The notes: generated by a model from the sequence alone, not told the origin. 64,000 bases of DNA from Pseudomonas alcaligenes (GCF_014490745.1 NZ_LZEU01000001.1:4491501-4555500), one strand, 5' to 3'. Positions 34,780 to 45,922 are shown, counted from the stretch's first letter. Numbers and translations are program-made.

Positions 34780-36372
34780 ATGCCCGTACCTGATGTATTC
34801 CGTGACGGCCTGGCCCGCGGCTGGACAACCTACGACGGCTCGCGCCTGGACAAAGACCTGCTGCTGGAAGCCGACGTGGCCATCGTCGGCAGCGGCGCCG
34901 GCGGTGGCACCACGGCGGAGATCCTCAGCGCCGCCGGCCTGCGCGTGCTGCTGATCGAGGAAGGCCCGCTGAAGACCAGCAGCGACTTCAAGATGCAGGA
35001 GGCCGACGCCTACCCGCAGCTGTACCAGGAAGGCATCGGCCGCATGAGCAAGGACGGCGCCATCACCATCATGCAGGGCCGTGCCGTGGGTGGCACCACC
35101 CTGGTCAACTGGACGTCCAGCTTCCGCACCCCGGAGCCGACCCTGCAGCACTGGGCCGAGGCACACGACGTCAAGGGCCACAGCGTCGCCGAGATGGCCC
35201 CCTGGTTCGAACAGATGGAACAGCGTCTGGGCGTCGCGCCCTGGGCCATGCCGCCCAACGCCAACAATCAGGTGATCCAGGACGGCTGTACGCAGCTCGG
35301 CTACAGCTGGCACGTGATCCCGCGCAACGTGCGCGGCTGCTGGAACCTCGGCTACTGCGGCATGGGCTGCCCGGTCAACGCCAAGCAGTCGATGCTGGTC
35401 ACCACCATTCCGGCCACCCTCGACAAGGGCGGCGCCCTGCTCTACCTGGCCCGCGCCGAACGTCTGCTGCTGGATGGCGAGCGGGTGGTCGGCCTGGAGT
35501 GCCTGGGCATGGACGAGCGCAGCGTGGCGCCCAATGGCCGGCGCATCATGGTCAAGGCACGCCACTACGTGCTGGCTGGCGGCGGCATCAACACCCCGGC
35601 CCTACTGCTGCGCTCCCAGGCCCCCGACCCGCACGAGCGGGTCGGCAAGCGCACCTTCCTGCACCTGGTGAACTTCTCCGCGGCGCAGTTCGACAAGGTC
35701 ATCAACCCCTTCTATGGTGCGCCGCAGTCGGTGTACTCCGACCACTTCCAGTGGCAGGACGGCGCCACCGGACAGATGTCCTACAAGCTCGAAGTGCCGC
35801 CGCTGCAACCGGCCCTGGCCGCCACCATGCTCGGCCGCTACGGGGTCGACAATGCTCTGCGCATGGAGCAGCTGCCGCACACCAACGTGATGCTGGCGCT
35901 GATGCGCGACGGCTTCCACCCGGACAGCGCCGAGGGCACGGTGGAGCTGCGCGGCGACGGCACGCCGGTGCTCGACTACCGGATGACCGACTACACCTGG
36001 GCCGGCATCCGCCGGGCCTTCCACAGCATGGCCGAGATCCAGTTCGCCGCTGGCGCCAAGGCCGTGCTGCCGCTGCACGCCGATGCCGACTACGTGAAGA
36101 CCCCGGCCGAAGCCAAGGCACTGATCGACCGCCTGAACCTGGAGCTGTACCGCACCCGCCTGGGCAGCGCCCACGTGATGGGCGGCTGCGCCATGGGCGA
36201 AGACCCGACCCGCGCGGTAACCGACAGCCTGGGCCGCCACCACCAGCTGGAGAACCTGTCGATCCACGACGGCTCGCTGTTCCCCACCAGCATCGGCGCC
36301 AACCCACAGCTGTCGATCTACGGCCTCACCGCCAAGCTCGCCAGCCTGCTGGCACAGCGCCTCAAGGCCTGA
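34780..36372 (+). CDS. laoA: GMC-type alcohol dehydrogenase LaoA
   Basis: FAD-dependent oxidoreductase of the GMC family, 530 residues, expected to oxidise long-chain alcohols to aldehydes for LaoC. The FAD-binding VAIVGSGAGGGTTAEIL motif is near residue 30, and GRAVGGTTLVNW near 103 is the GMC signature. The C-terminal HVMGGCAMGEDP and the histidine in NLSIHDGSLFPTSIGANPQ near 490 complete the active site. The cysteines in NLGYCGMGCPVNAKQS resemble the extra cluster region seen in Pseudomonas members. Eleven bp before a small membrane protein gene. Confidence 0.92.
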   Translation: MPVPDVFRDGLARGWTTYDGSRLDKDLLLEADVAIVGSGAGGGTTAEILSAAGLRVLLIEEGPLKTSSDFKMQEADAYPQLYQEGIGRMSKDGAITIMQGRAVGGTTLVNWTSSFRTPEPTLQHWAEAHDVKGHSVAEMAPWFEQMEQRLGVAPWAMPPNANNQVIQDGCTQLGYSWHVIPRNVRGCWNLGYCGMGCPVNAKQSMLVTTIPATLDKGGALLYLARAERLLLDGERVVGLECLGMDERSVAPNGRRIMVKARHYVLAGGGINTPALLLRSQAPDPHERVGKRTFLHLVNFSAAQFDKVINPFYGAPQSVYSDHFQWQDGATGQMSYKLEVPPLQPALAATMLGRYGVDNALRMEQLPHTNVMLALMRDGFHPDSAEGTVELRGDGTPVLDYRMTDYTWAGIRRAFHSMAEIQFAAGAKAVLPLHADADYVKTPAEAKALIDRLNLELYRTRLGSAHVMGGCAMGEDPTRAVTDSLGRHHQLENLSIHDGSLFPTSIGANPQLSIYGLTAKLASLLAQRLKA

Positions 36373-36382
36373 GGTCGCAGCC

Positions 36383-37301
<919 letters not shown>

Positions 37302-37370
37302 GCCCCGAAGGGGGCTCCGCGCATGGCGCCCACGGCGCCAATCCGGCACAATTCCCCCATCGATTGCTGA

Positions 37371-37661
<291 letters not shown>

Positions 37662-37747
37662 GTACACCTCGCCCCATCCCCGGCTACCCCCTCCTGAGCG
37701 AACTCCGCTAGGCTGTTGCTCCATCGCGCAGCCTGACGATCACCCGC

Positions 37748-39430
37748 ATGCTCAGAAAAGCCCTTGCCGCCTGCCTGCTGCTGGCCTGCGCCCTGCAGCT
37801 CCAAGCTGCCGCGCTCAAGCCCGACCAGGCAGCCGTCGCCACCGCCCACCCGGCCGCCACCGTGGCCGGCCTGGAAACCCTGGCCCTGGGCGGTAACGCC
37901 TTCGATGCCGCCGTCGCCATCAGCGCCGCCCTGGCCGTGGCCGAGCCCTATGGCTCGGGCCTCGGCGGTGGCGGTTTCTTTCTCCTGCGCCAGGCCGGCG
38001 AACAACCCACCTACCGCTTTCTCGACGCCCGCGAGCGCGCGCCGCTAGCGGCCAGCGCCGACCTCTACCGGCGCGACGGCCAGGTGCAGCCTGAGCTGTC
38101 GCTGAACGGCCCGCTGGCCGCCGCCATTCCCGGCCTGCCGGCGGCCCTGGTGGTGCTGGCCGAACGTTACGGCAAGCTGCCGCTGATCGACTCGCTGACC
38201 CCCGCCATCCGCCTGGCCCGCGACGGCGTCGGCATCGACAAGGTCTACCGCGAACGCGCGCAATGGCGCCTGGAGGCCCTGCGCGCCGATCCGGCCAGCG
38301 CCGCCATCTTCCTCGAACAGGGCAACGTGCCTGGCGAATTCGGCCTGCTGCGCCAGCCACAGCTGGCGCGCACTCTGGAGCGCCTGGGGCGCGACGGCCA
38401 TGCCGGTTTCTATGCTGGCGAGACGGCGCAGCTGCTGCTGGATGGCGTGCGCCGTGCCGGCGGCATCTGGAGCGCCCGCGACCTGCGCGAATACCAAGTG
38501 GTAGAGCGCCAGCCGCTGCGTTTTGCCCTGGCCGACGGCCGTGAGCTGATCAGTGCACCGCCACCCTCGGCCGGTGGCGTGGCCCTGGCGCAGAGCCTGG
38601 GCATGCTGCAGCAACTGCCCTGGCAGCAGGCCGGCGAGCTGCAGCGCAGCCACTATGTGATCGAGGTGCTGCGCCGCGCCTACCGCGACCGCGGCCTGCT
38701 CGGCGACCCGGACAGCCTGCGCAATCCGCTGCCGCAGCTGCTCGCCCCGACCTACCTGCAGGGCCTGGCCAAGGGCATCGAGCTGCAGAACGCCACCCCC
38801 AGCGCCAGCCTGCCGCCGGCACCGGCCTGGCGCGAGGGCGACCACACCACCCACTTCACCGTGCTCGACCGCGACGGCAATGCGGTGGCCGCCACCCTGT
38901 CGATCAACCTGCCGTTCGGCGCCGCCTTCACCGTGCCCGGCACCGGCGTGGTGCTCAACAACGAGATGGACGACTTCGCTGCCGACCCGCAGGGCAGCAA
39001 CGTCTACGGCCTGGCCGGCAGCCAGGCCAACGCCATCGCGCCGGGCAAGCGCCCGCTGTCCTCGATGAGCCCGACCTTTATCGAAAGCCCGGCGGAGCTG
39101 GCCTCCTTCGGCACGCCCGGTGGCAGCCGCATTCCCAGCATGGTGCTGCTGGCGATCCTCGACTACCTGGACGGCAAGCCGGTGGCGCAGTGGCCGGCCA
39201 CTGCGCGCTACCACCAACAGTACCTGCCGGATGTGGTGGAGTACGAACCGGGCGCCTTCACCGCGAGCCAGATCGGCGCCCTGGAAATGCGCGGCTACCG
39301 GCTGCAGCCAGTCGACCGCCGCTACGGCAACCAGCAGGTGCTGCGGTGGCGCAAGCAGGACGGCACGGTGGAAGCCGCCAGCGACCCGCGTGGCGTGGGC
39401 CGCGCCGAGCTGCTGGGGCCGCTGCCGTAA
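37748..39430 (+). CDS. ggt: Gamma-glutamyltransferase
   Basis: Periplasmic enzyme that cleaves the gamma-glutamyl bond of glutathione. A 560-residue precursor with a signal peptide (about 1-20, ending LQAAA). The self-cleavage and catalytic threonine is in GDHTTHFTVLD, near residue 365, dividing large and small subunits. RFLDARERAP (gamma-glutamate binding) and FGTPGGSRIPSMVL (oxyanion hole) are intact. It starts about 90 bp after the ferredoxin gene. Confidence 0.95.
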   Translation: MLRKALAACLLLACALQLQAAALKPDQAAVATAHPAATVAGLETLALGGNAFDAAVAISAALAVAEPYGSGLGGGGFFLLRQAGEQPTYRFLDARERAPLAASADLYRRDGQVQPELSLNGPLAAAIPGLPAALVVLAERYGKLPLIDSLTPAIRLARDGVGIDKVYRERAQWRLEALRADPASAAIFLEQGNVPGEFGLLRQPQLARTLERLGRDGHAGFYAGETAQLLLDGVRRAGGIWSARDLREYQVVERQPLRFALADGRELISAPPPSAGGVALAQSLGMLQQLPWQQAGELQRSHYVIEVLRRAYRDRGLLGDPDSLRNPLPQLLAPTYLQGLAKGIELQNATPSASLPPAPAWREGDHTTHFTVLDRDGNAVAATLSINLPFGAAFTVPGTGVVLNNEMDDFAADPQGSNVYGLAGSQANAIAPGKRPLSSMSPTFIESPAELASFGTPGGSRIPSMVLLAILDYLDGKPVAQWPATARYHQQYLPDVVEYEPGAFTASQIGALEMRGYRLQPVDRRYGNQQVLRWRKQDGTVEAASDPRGVGRAELLGPLP

Positions 39431-39437
39431 GCGGCGG

Positions 39438-41282
39438 TCACTCGACGACGATCAGCGGCGTATTCTCCATCGCCACCTGGCGCAGGCCATACAACGGCCC
39501 CTGCTCCTCGGCCAGCAACAGGACATTGCGCAGGCTCTGGAAAATGCGCCCGACGTAGCCCAGATCGTTCATCAGCGAGCTGGTCTGCAGGCCGTCCAGC
39601 TGGCCCTGGCGCACCATGGCGAACAGGCGCTCGCGATAGGTTCGGTCGAACTCCGCCGCCTCGTCGTCGAGCAGATGCAGGCGTGCGCTCCAGGCCTCGT
39701 CACTCAGCTCGGTACGCGCCAGCTCATGCAGGTCGTGCAGCAACGCCAGCAGGTGTCCGCGCAGCTCGACATAGGCACCGCGCACGGTGGAAGGCGGCTG
39801 GCGCAGCTGCTGGCCGAGGTTCTTCTGCAGGTGCTTGGCGTCCTTGACCGCATCCACTAGTTGCAGGGCGGCCAACTGGGCGGCCAGCCAGAACTGCCGG
39901 TGCGCCTCGTCCAGCGGCAACTCCAGGCGGCCCATGAAGCTCAGCAGGTCGCCGTACACGCCCTTGATATGGCGCTGGTACAGCGCCTCGGCGTCGAGGG
40001 CGCGGGCATCCGGCGCGGCGCGCAGCAGGGCTTCGTCGACACGGGCCTGAGCCAGCTGCGCTACCGGCAGGTACAGGGCGTGGCAGATCACCTCCAAGCT
40101 CAGGCGGCCGAGGTGTCGCAGCTCCTGCATCACCGCACTGGCAGCCGCATCCACCGAGTCCAGTGCCTGTTCGCTGAGGTAGCGCGCGCGGGTGAGCGGT
40201 GGCTCCTGCGGGCCCGGTGTGGCCAGTTCGGTGATCAGCACCTGCGGCTCCACCGACTCCGGCAGCCAGCGCACCAGCAACTGCGCCAGACGCCCCTGCC
40301 AGGGCCAGAACAGCAGCACGCCGAAGGCATTGAACAGGCTGTGGAACAGTGCCAGCTGGATCAGGCTGTTGTCGCCAAAACCCGCCAGCCCGGCCAGCCA
40401 CAGCACCAGCCCGGTGAAGGGCGCCAGCAGGACGAAGGCCAGCAGCGCAGTAACCACATTGAACAGCACGTGGGCCAGGGCCAGGCGCTGGCCACTGCGG
40501 TTGCCGCCAAGCGAGCCGACCACCGCCGTACTGACGCTGCTGCCGACGTTGGAACCGATGGCTATGGCCAGGCTCTGGCCCAGCTCCAGCTGGCCGCCAG
40601 CCAGGGCGGCAAGGGTCAGCATCAGGGTGGCATGACTGGACTGCAGCACCACGGTGCCCACCAGGCCGATGGCGCTGAACAGCAGCTGCCCGCTGAGGCC
40701 TTCGACCTGGTAAGCGCCCATGTCCAGCTCGCCACCGAAGCTGGCGAAGCCTTCCTTGATCTGGTCGATGCCGAGGAAGATGAAGGCGATGCCCAGCACG
40801 ATGCGCCCGGCCGCCTTGCTCTTCGCCCCGTTGAAGCCGGCCAGCACGCCGAGTACCAGCAGCGGCAGGGCCAGCGGACTGAGACTGAGGTTCTGCCCGG
40901 CCATGGCCAGCAGCCAGATGCCACTGGTGGCGCCAAGGTTGGCGCCGAACAGGATGGCGATGCCGCCGGCCAGCTGGATCAGCCCGGTGCTGATGAAGGC
41001 GATGGTCAACAACGACACCAGGGTGCTCGACTGCAGCAGCATGGTGCCGCCAATGCCGAACAGCATGGCCTTGCCCGGGGTCGCCGTGCTGCGCCCGAGC
41101 AGCTGTTCCAGTTTGCTCCCCGCCAGCTGGCGCAGGCCTTCTTCCAGGCACTGCATGCCGAACAGGAACAGCGCCAGGCCGGCACACAGCTGCAGCCAGC
41201 CGGCGCTGGCCCAGAACGACCAGGCCAGCGCGGCGACCAGCAGTACCAGCAGGATCGCACGTCCGTAGAGTTTCACCCGCAC
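39438..41282 (-). CDS. Na/Pi-cotransporter family protein with PhoU-like domain
   Basis: A 614-residue inner-membrane protein. About nine hydrophobic helices (residues 10-330) include the duplicated QSS motifs (QSSTLVSLLTI near 84 and QSSHATLMLT near 213) of the NptA/SLC34 family. A soluble C-terminal part (about 350-614) is helical and PhoU-like. Phosphate export or uptake is likely but not proven. Convergent with ggt, with only seven bases between the stops. Confidence 0.87.
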   Translation of the reverse strand: MRVKLYGRAILLVLLVAALAWSFWASAGWLQLCAGLALFLFGMQCLEEGLRQLAGSKLEQLLGRSTATPGKAMLFGIGGTMLLQSSTLVSLLTIAFISTGLIQLAGGIAILFGANLGATSGIWLLAMAGQNLSLSPLALPLLVLGVLAGFNGAKSKAAGRIVLGIAFIFLGIDQIKEGFASFGGELDMGAYQVEGLSGQLLFSAIGLVGTVVLQSSHATLMLTLAALAGGQLELGQSLAIAIGSNVGSSVSTAVVGSLGGNRSGQRLALAHVLFNVVTALLAFVLLAPFTGLVLWLAGLAGFGDNSLIQLALFHSLFNAFGVLLFWPWQGRLAQLLVRWLPESVEPQVLITELATPGPQEPPLTRARYLSEQALDSVDAAASAVMQELRHLGRLSLEVICHALYLPVAQLAQARVDEALLRAAPDARALDAEALYQRHIKGVYGDLLSFMGRLELPLDEAHRQFWLAAQLAALQLVDAVKDAKHLQKNLGQQLRQPPSTVRGAYVELRGHLLALLHDLHELARTELSDEAWSARLHLLDDEAAEFDRTYRERLFAMVRQGQLDGLQTSSLMNDLGYVGRIFQSLRNVLLLAEEQGPLYGLRQVAMENTPLIVVE

Positions 41283-41328
41283 ACCTCCCGCTCCACCCTG
41301 CCGCCAATACTAGTCGCGGAAACGAAAA

Positions 41329-41356
41329 AGCCCCCGGCACTCGCATGCCGGGGGCT
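41329..41356 (-). terminator. Intrinsic terminator of the small envelope protein gene
   Basis: An 11-bp perfect stem, AGCCCCCGGCA with TGCCGGGGGCT, around a six-base loop. Read on the minus strand it is followed by five T. It ends the gene at 41377-41715 before the transporter gene. Confidence 0.92.
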
Positions 41357-41376
41357 TGTTCCTGCAGGGCTGAAAA

Positions 41377-41715
41377 TCAGTCCTTCTTGTAGCCGCTCTC
41401 GGTGCAACCCAGGCAGCGCACGAAGGCGGACATGCCCGGCTCGATCACCAGCGCCTGACCGGCTTCCTTGACGTTGCCGCCAGCGGCGCTGAACGGCAGG
41501 CTGATCAGGAACAGGCCGGCGCCGATAATGGTGCCGGCGATCAGCAGCGGGCGGGCGATGATCAGGTCACCAGCCATGGCATAGCCGGCAGGAGCCTCGA
41601 CGGTGTAGACGGGGTCGCCGCTGGTGTTCTGCTGCACCACTTCCGCCTGCGCAGGCAGTGCCAGCAGGCCAGTGGTCAGAGCCAAGACAGCGGCGGTGGT
41701 ACGAAACAGATTCAT
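41377..41715 (-). CDS. Small exported or membrane protein of unknown function
   Basis: A 112-residue protein with a signal peptide (about 1-24, ending ALPAQAE) and one later hydrophobic segment (about 58-78, [19 protein letters not shown]). The C-terminal tail has a CLGC motif followed by a charged end. ATG at 41715 has GAAGGA eight bases before; a start 15 bases upstream has no ribosome site. I do not recognise the family. Monocistronic, with its own terminator. Confidence 0.72.
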   Translation of the reverse strand: MNLFRTTAAVLALTTGLLALPAQAEVVQQNTSGDPVYTVEAPAGYAMAGDLIIARPLLIAGTIIGAGLFLISLPFSAAGGNVKEAGQALVIEPGMSAFVRCLGCTESGYKKD

Positions 41716-41798
41716 GGCGCGATCCTTCATTGTGTAGTTATGGCAGAACGATACGGCTAACTATAACAGCGCTCGCGTAAATGTCAGCGTGAACGCCG

Positions 41799-42377
41799 TC
41801 AATCGCCGTGGTATGCGAATTGTGGCTTTTTCGGTACGTAAGGCCGGAAGAATGCCAGCAGCGTGCGCAGATCCGCTTCGGCATCGCCGCTCGGCTGCAA
41901 CGGCTGGCCGATCACCACGCGGCGGTTCCCGTAGTCCAGGGCCGCCGGCACGATCGGCACGCCGGCGCCCAGGGCGATATGGTAGAAGCCCATCTTCCAG
42001 CGCTCCACCTTCTTGCGCGTGCCTTCCGGCGACAGCACCAGGATGAACTCGCGGTTGCCCCGAAAGCCCTGGATCGCCTGTTCCACCATGTTCAGGCGCA
42101 AGTGGCGCTGGATCGGGATGCCGCCCCAACTGCGCAGCAGCGCGCCGAACGGCCAGATGAAGATGCTGTGCTTGCCGAACCAGCGGGCATTCAGGCGCAG
42201 CACGAACTTCAGCGCGATGAACAGCACGAAGTCCCAGTTGGAGGTGTGGTGGGCGCCGATGGCGACGAACTTGTCGAGGGCCGGGAGCTGGCCCTCGATG
42301 CGCCAGCCCATGAGTTTCAGAGCGGTACGCCCGACCCATTCGGCGAACGGGTTGGGCGGCAGGTAATTGCCGTACAT
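41799..42377 (-). CDS. 1-acyl-glycerol-3-phosphate acyltransferase-like protein
   Basis: A 192-residue PlsC-type acyltransferase. The catalytic HX4D is in GAHHTSNWDFVLF near residue 42. Block II (GGIPIQRH) is near 84 and block III (LSPEGTRKK) near 113, followed by PIVPAALDYG. No signal peptide and no clear membrane span, so it is probably a peripheral inner-membrane enzyme acting on a lysophospholipid or related lipid. Located 58 bp after mutM. Confidence 0.85.
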   Translation of the reverse strand: MYGNYLPPNPFAEWVGRTALKLMGWRIEGQLPALDKFVAIGAHHTSNWDFVLFIALKFVLRLNARWFGKHSIFIWPFGALLRSWGGIPIQRHLRLNMVEQAIQGFRGNREFILVLSPEGTRKKVERWKMGFYHIALGAGVPIVPAALDYGNRRVVIGQPLQPSGDAEADLRTLLAFFRPYVPKKPQFAYHGD

Positions 42378-42435
42378 CGTGGTTCCTAGTGCTTGTTCTT
42401 ATTCTGGGGGACTTGCGATCAGGCGCGCAGCGGCC

Positions 42436-43248
42436 TCAGCGCTGGCATTTCGGGCAGTACACGCTGGCGCGCTGGCCCAGCTTCACTTCGCGCAGGGTGC
42501 TGCCGCAGCTCTTGCAGAACTCGCCACCGCGCCCGTAGGCGAACAGCTCCTGCTGGAAGTAGCCCGGCTGGCCATCGCCGCCGACGAAGTCGCGCAGGGT
42601 GGTGCCGCCACGCTCGATGGCATGGGCGAGGATGCGCTTGATCTCCAGCGCCAGCGCCACATAGCGCGCCCGCGAGATGGAGCCGGCTTCGCGGCGCGGA
42701 TCGATGCCGGCGGCGAACAGCGCCTCGGTCGCGTAGATGTTGCCCACCCCGACCACCACCGCGTTGTCCATGATGAACGGCTTGACCGCCATCGAGCGGC
42801 TCCGCGACTGCTGGTACAGGCGCTCGCCGTCGAAGGCCTCGGTCAGCGGCTCCGGGCCGAGCTTGCTGAGCAGCTCGTGGTTGAGCGGGTCGCTGCTCCA
42901 CAGCAGCGCGCCGAAGCGCCGCGGATCGGTGTAGCGCAGCGCCATGCCCGACTCCAGCTCGATGTCGACATGCTCGTGCTTGGCCGCCGGGGTGCCCACC
43001 GGCACCAGGCGCAGGTTGCCGGACATGCCCAGGTGGCCGATCAGGGTGCCGCTCTCGGCCTTGATCAGCAGGTACTTGGCGCGTCGTTCGACGGCCTCGA
43101 TGCGCTGCCCGGACAGGCGCACATCGAGGTCTTCGGGAATCGGCCAGCGCAGCCGGCGTTCGCGCACCAGCACGCGGCTGACACGCTGACCGACGAGGTA
43201 GGGGGCGATCCCCCGGCAGGTGGTTTCGACTTCAGGTAATTCGGGCAT
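42436..43248 (-). CDS. mutM: Formamidopyrimidine-DNA glycosylase
   Basis: Base-excision repair enzyme that removes 8-oxoguanine and has AP lyase activity. 270 residues. The N-terminus [10 protein letters not shown] carries the catalytic Pro after Met removal and Glu. The helix-two-turn-helix includes [19 protein letters not shown] near 155-175. The C-terminal zinc finger has its four cysteines in FCKSCGSTL and YCPKCQR. Confidence 0.97.
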   Translation of the reverse strand: MPELPEVETTCRGIAPYLVGQRVSRVLVRERRLRWPIPEDLDVRLSGQRIEAVERRAKYLLIKAESGTLIGHLGMSGNLRLVPVGTPAAKHEHVDIELESGMALRYTDPRRFGALLWSSDPLNHELLSKLGPEPLTEAFDGERLYQQSRSRSMAVKPFIMDNAVVVGVGNIYATEALFAAGIDPRREAGSISRARYVALALEIKRILAHAIERGGTTLRDFVGGDGQPGYFQQELFAYGRGGEFCKSCGSTLREVKLGQRASVYCPKCQR

Positions 43249-43321
43249 TCACGCACTCGCGGGGTACAACTGAGCGGAGTGCCACCCTAGCAGGAAAGCT
43301 ACAGGGCCGGGAGATCCGCTC

Positions 43322-43462
43322 AGAGCCTGTTTACGATCTTCTGAATTAGAGCCAGACAAGGCAAAAACAGGCGAGGGAGCGGAGTTTACAGTTGTAAATG
43401 AGCATCCCAAGCCTGTTTTTAACATCGTATGGCCGCGAGTCAGGAGATCGTAAACAGGCTCT
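43322..43462. mobile_element. MITE-like palindromic element
   Basis: A 141-bp element with 23-bp terminal inverted repeats (43322-43344 and 43440-43462; 22 of 23 match, starting AGAGCCTGTTTACGATCT). Two further inverted repeats share the same centre: AAAAACAGGC/GCCTGTTTTT (43363-43372, 43411-43420) and TTTACA-GT-TGTAAA (43385-43398). TCA occurs on both flanks (43320-43322 and 43462-43464), which would be a 3-bp target duplication if the element is 43323-43461. It carries no gene. The right end abuts the stop codon of the HDOD gene. Confidence 0.7.
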
Positions 43463-44328
43463 CAGCCGGCACCCAGGTCGTGGATGCTCTCCTTGAGCGT
43501 CTGGAAGTCGTACTCGGTGAGGCCGACGTACTCCAGCACGTGCTGCTGGATGCTGTCCCACTCGTGGTCTTCGTCCTGATTGCCCAGCACCCGATAGCTG
43601 CCACAGATGTGCTCGGCCATCTTGAGGATCGCCATCAGGGTTTTCAGCTGGGCATCGCGGCCGGTGTCGTCCTCGAAGAACGACAGCGCGTTGTGGTGGT
43701 TGGCAATCGCCTCGCACAGGTGCAGCGGCAGGTTCCACGACTTGGCGGTGAAATAGCCGACCACCGCATGGTTGGTGTTGAGCAGGCGGTTCTCGGTGTC
43801 CACCACGCGGCGCTCGCTGCTGGCGTTGTAGTACGCCTCCTCCAGCACCGTCATGTAGTCGGGGAAGCGCTTGAGCATCAGCGGGATGCCGCAGTTGTGG
43901 AACAGGCCGAGGGTGTAGGCCTCGTCCGGTGCCTGGTAGCCGATGCGCTTGGCCAGGGTCAGGCAGGTCATGGCCACGTCCTGGGCGGTGTCCCAGAAGC
44001 GGTTGAGGATGACGATGGTCTCGTCGCTCATCTCGCCCTTGATCGACTGCGCGTTGATCAGGTTGATCACCGAGTTGCAGCCCAGCAGGTTGACCGCCTG
44101 CTGGATCGAGGCGATGCGGTTGGACAGGCCGAAGAACGGCGAGTTGACGATCTTCAGCAGCGCGCCGGACAGGCCCGGATCCTGGCTGATCAGCTTGGCG
44201 ATGGTCTTCAGATCCGGATTCGGCAGGAACTGCTCCATCTGCAGATCGACCATGATCTGTGGCTGCGGCGGTACGCTGATGCCCTGCAGCACCTGCTGGA
44301 TCTGTTCGGCGGAAAGGTCGTGGGCCAT
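43462..44328 (-). CDS. HDOD-domain protein
   Basis: A 288-residue cytoplasmic protein of the HDOD family, a metal-dependent-phosphohydrolase-like fold that has usually lost activity and serves in signalling. The core motifs are ISQDPGLSGALLKIVNSPFFG (48-68) and then the HD-like helices around LGLFHNCGIPLML near 142 and LCEAIANHHNAL near 205. It has no attached GGDEF or EAL domain. A GTG at 44361 is an alternative start. The stop codon coincides with the edge of the palindromic element at 43322-43462. Confidence 0.88.
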   Translation of the reverse strand: MAHDLSAEQIQQVLQGISVPPQPQIMVDLQMEQFLPNPDLKTIAKLISQDPGLSGALLKIVNSPFFGLSNRIASIQQAVNLLGCNSVINLINAQSIKGEMSDETIVILNRFWDTAQDVAMTCLTLAKRIGYQAPDEAYTLGLFHNCGIPLMLKRFPDYMTVLEEAYYNASSERRVVDTENRLLNTNHAVVGYFTAKSWNLPLHLCEAIANHHNALSFFEDDTGRDAQLKTLMAILKMAEHICGSYRVLGNQDEDHEWDSIQQHVLEYVGLTEYDFQTLKESIHDLGAG

Positions 44329-44510
44329 GGGAGCGGCTACTGGAATTGAGAGACTGGGCACAGTTTAGCCAAAGCATTCCCGACTCCGCAGCCAACTTTT
44401 GTAACCACTGTGTTGCAGCCACTCACCCTTTCCCGCGCGAGCCCGAACGCTTCGACGCGGACGACCGCCCGCGCAACAATCCGGCGCCACTACCGGTGGC
44501 CTTCCAAGGC

Positions 44511-44516
44511 TATAAT
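44511..44516 (+). promoter_or_regulatory. Likely -10 box of rlmI
   Basis: A consensus TATAAT lies 29 bp before the rlmI ATG in the gap from the divergent HDOD gene. The -35 is not obvious. The leader carries a short hairpin, TCCGC-TCTTTTTC-GCGGA, just before the start. Confidence 0.5.
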
Positions 44517-44544
44517 TCCGCTCTTTTTCGCGGAGTAGCCCCTG

Positions 44545-45741
44545 ATGTCCCTGCCCAGCCTGCGCCTCAAAGCCAACGCCGATCGTCGCCTGCGCGCCGG
44601 CCACCTGTGGGTCTACAGCAACGAGATCGACGTGGCCGCCAGCCCGCTGCACGGCTTCCAGGCCGGCGACCAGGCCATCCTCGAAGCCGCCGGCGGCAAG
44701 CCGCTGGGCATAGTCGCGATGAGCCCGAACAACCTGATCTGCGCCCGCCTGCTGTCGCGTGACGTCAAGCACGTGCTGGACAAGTCGCTGCTGGTGCACC
44801 GCCTCAACGTCTGCCTGTCGCTGCGCGAGCGCCTGTTCGACAAGCCCTTCTACCGCCTGGTCTACGGCGATTCCGACCTGCTTCCCGGCCTGGTGGTCGA
44901 CCGCTTCGGCGATCACCTGGTGGTGCAGCTGGCCTCGGCAGCCATGGAGCAGGCCAAGGACGCGGTGGTCGAGGCCCTGGTGCAGGTGCTCAAGCCGCGC
45001 GGCATCCTGTTCAAGAACGACTCCGCCGCGCGCGATGCCGAAGGCCTGGAGCGCTACGTCGACACCGCCTTCGGCCAGGTGCCGGACTGGGTCGATCTGG
45101 AAGAGAACGGCGTGAAGTTCCAAGCCCCGGTGCTGGACGGCCAGAAGACCGGCTGGTTCTACGACCACCGCATGAACCGCGCGCGCCTGGCGCCCTACGT
45201 CAAGGGCAAGCGCGTGCTCGACCTGTTCAGCTACATCGGTGGCTGGGGCGTGCAGGCCGCGGCCTTCGGCGCCGGTGAAGTGTTCTGCGTCGATGCCTCC
45301 GGCTTCGCCCTCGACGGCGTGGAGCGCAACGCCACCCTCAACGGCTTCGCCGAGAAGGTCACCTGCGTGGAAGGCGACGTATTCGCCGCCCTGCGGGAGC
45401 TGAAGTCCGCCGAAGAACGCTTCGACGTGATCGTGGCCGACCCGCCCGCCTTCATCAAGCGCAAGAAGGACATCAAGAACGGTGAGGCCGCCTACCGCCG
45501 CCTCAACGAAACGGCCATGCGCATGCTCAACAAGGACGGCATCCTGGTCAGCGCCAGCTGCTCCATGCACCTGGAGGAAGACCACCTGCAGAACATCCTG
45601 CTGACCAGCGCCCGCCACCTGGATCGCAACATCCAGCTGCTCGAGCGTGGCGCCCAGGGCCCGGATCACCCGGTGCACCCGGCCATCGCCGAGACCCGCT
45701 ACATCAAGAGCCTGACGGTACGCCTGCTGCCCAACACCTGA
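44545..45741 (+). CDS. rlmI: 23S rRNA (cytosine1962-C5)-methyltransferase
   Basis: A 398-residue rRNA methyltransferase. An N-terminal PUA domain (about 1-85, with RLRAGHLWVYSNEID) is followed by the catalytic domain: VLDLFSYIGGWGVQAAAFGA near 220, then VADPPAFIKRKK near 300. The catalytic cysteine is in SASCSMHL near 335. This layout fits RlmI, which makes m5C1962. Confidence 0.9.
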   Translation: MSLPSLRLKANADRRLRAGHLWVYSNEIDVAASPLHGFQAGDQAILEAAGGKPLGIVAMSPNNLICARLLSRDVKHVLDKSLLVHRLNVCLSLRERLFDKPFYRLVYGDSDLLPGLVVDRFGDHLVVQLASAAMEQAKDAVVEALVQVLKPRGILFKNDSAARDAEGLERYVDTAFGQVPDWVDLEENGVKFQAPVLDGQKTGWFYDHRMNRARLAPYVKGKRVLDLFSYIGGWGVQAAAFGAGEVFCVDASGFALDGVERNATLNGFAEKVTCVEGDVFAALRELKSAEERFDVIVADPPAFIKRKKDIKNGEAAYRRLNETAMRMLNKDGILVSASCSMHLEEDHLQNILLTSARHLDRNIQLLERGAQGPDHPVHPAIAETRYIKSLTVRLLPNT

Positions 45742-45922
45742 GCCGGCCCCAGCACCGCCCGTGCAACGCGGGCGGCGCAATGGCAATACGCCACACCACC
45801 CGCAATTGTCCTTATACTGCGCGCCCGCCAAGCAGGCGGGAGACGGCGCACGCCCGGATTCGGGCCACAGCAGCCGCCCTACAAGAACAGAAACAGCAGC
45901 CAGACCATTGCGGAGATTCATC

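Noticed and set aside
45806..45818. TTGTCC and TATACT as a promoter for the outer-membrane barrel gene
   Set aside because: The two hexamers are only one base apart, far too close. TATACT alone is not enough.
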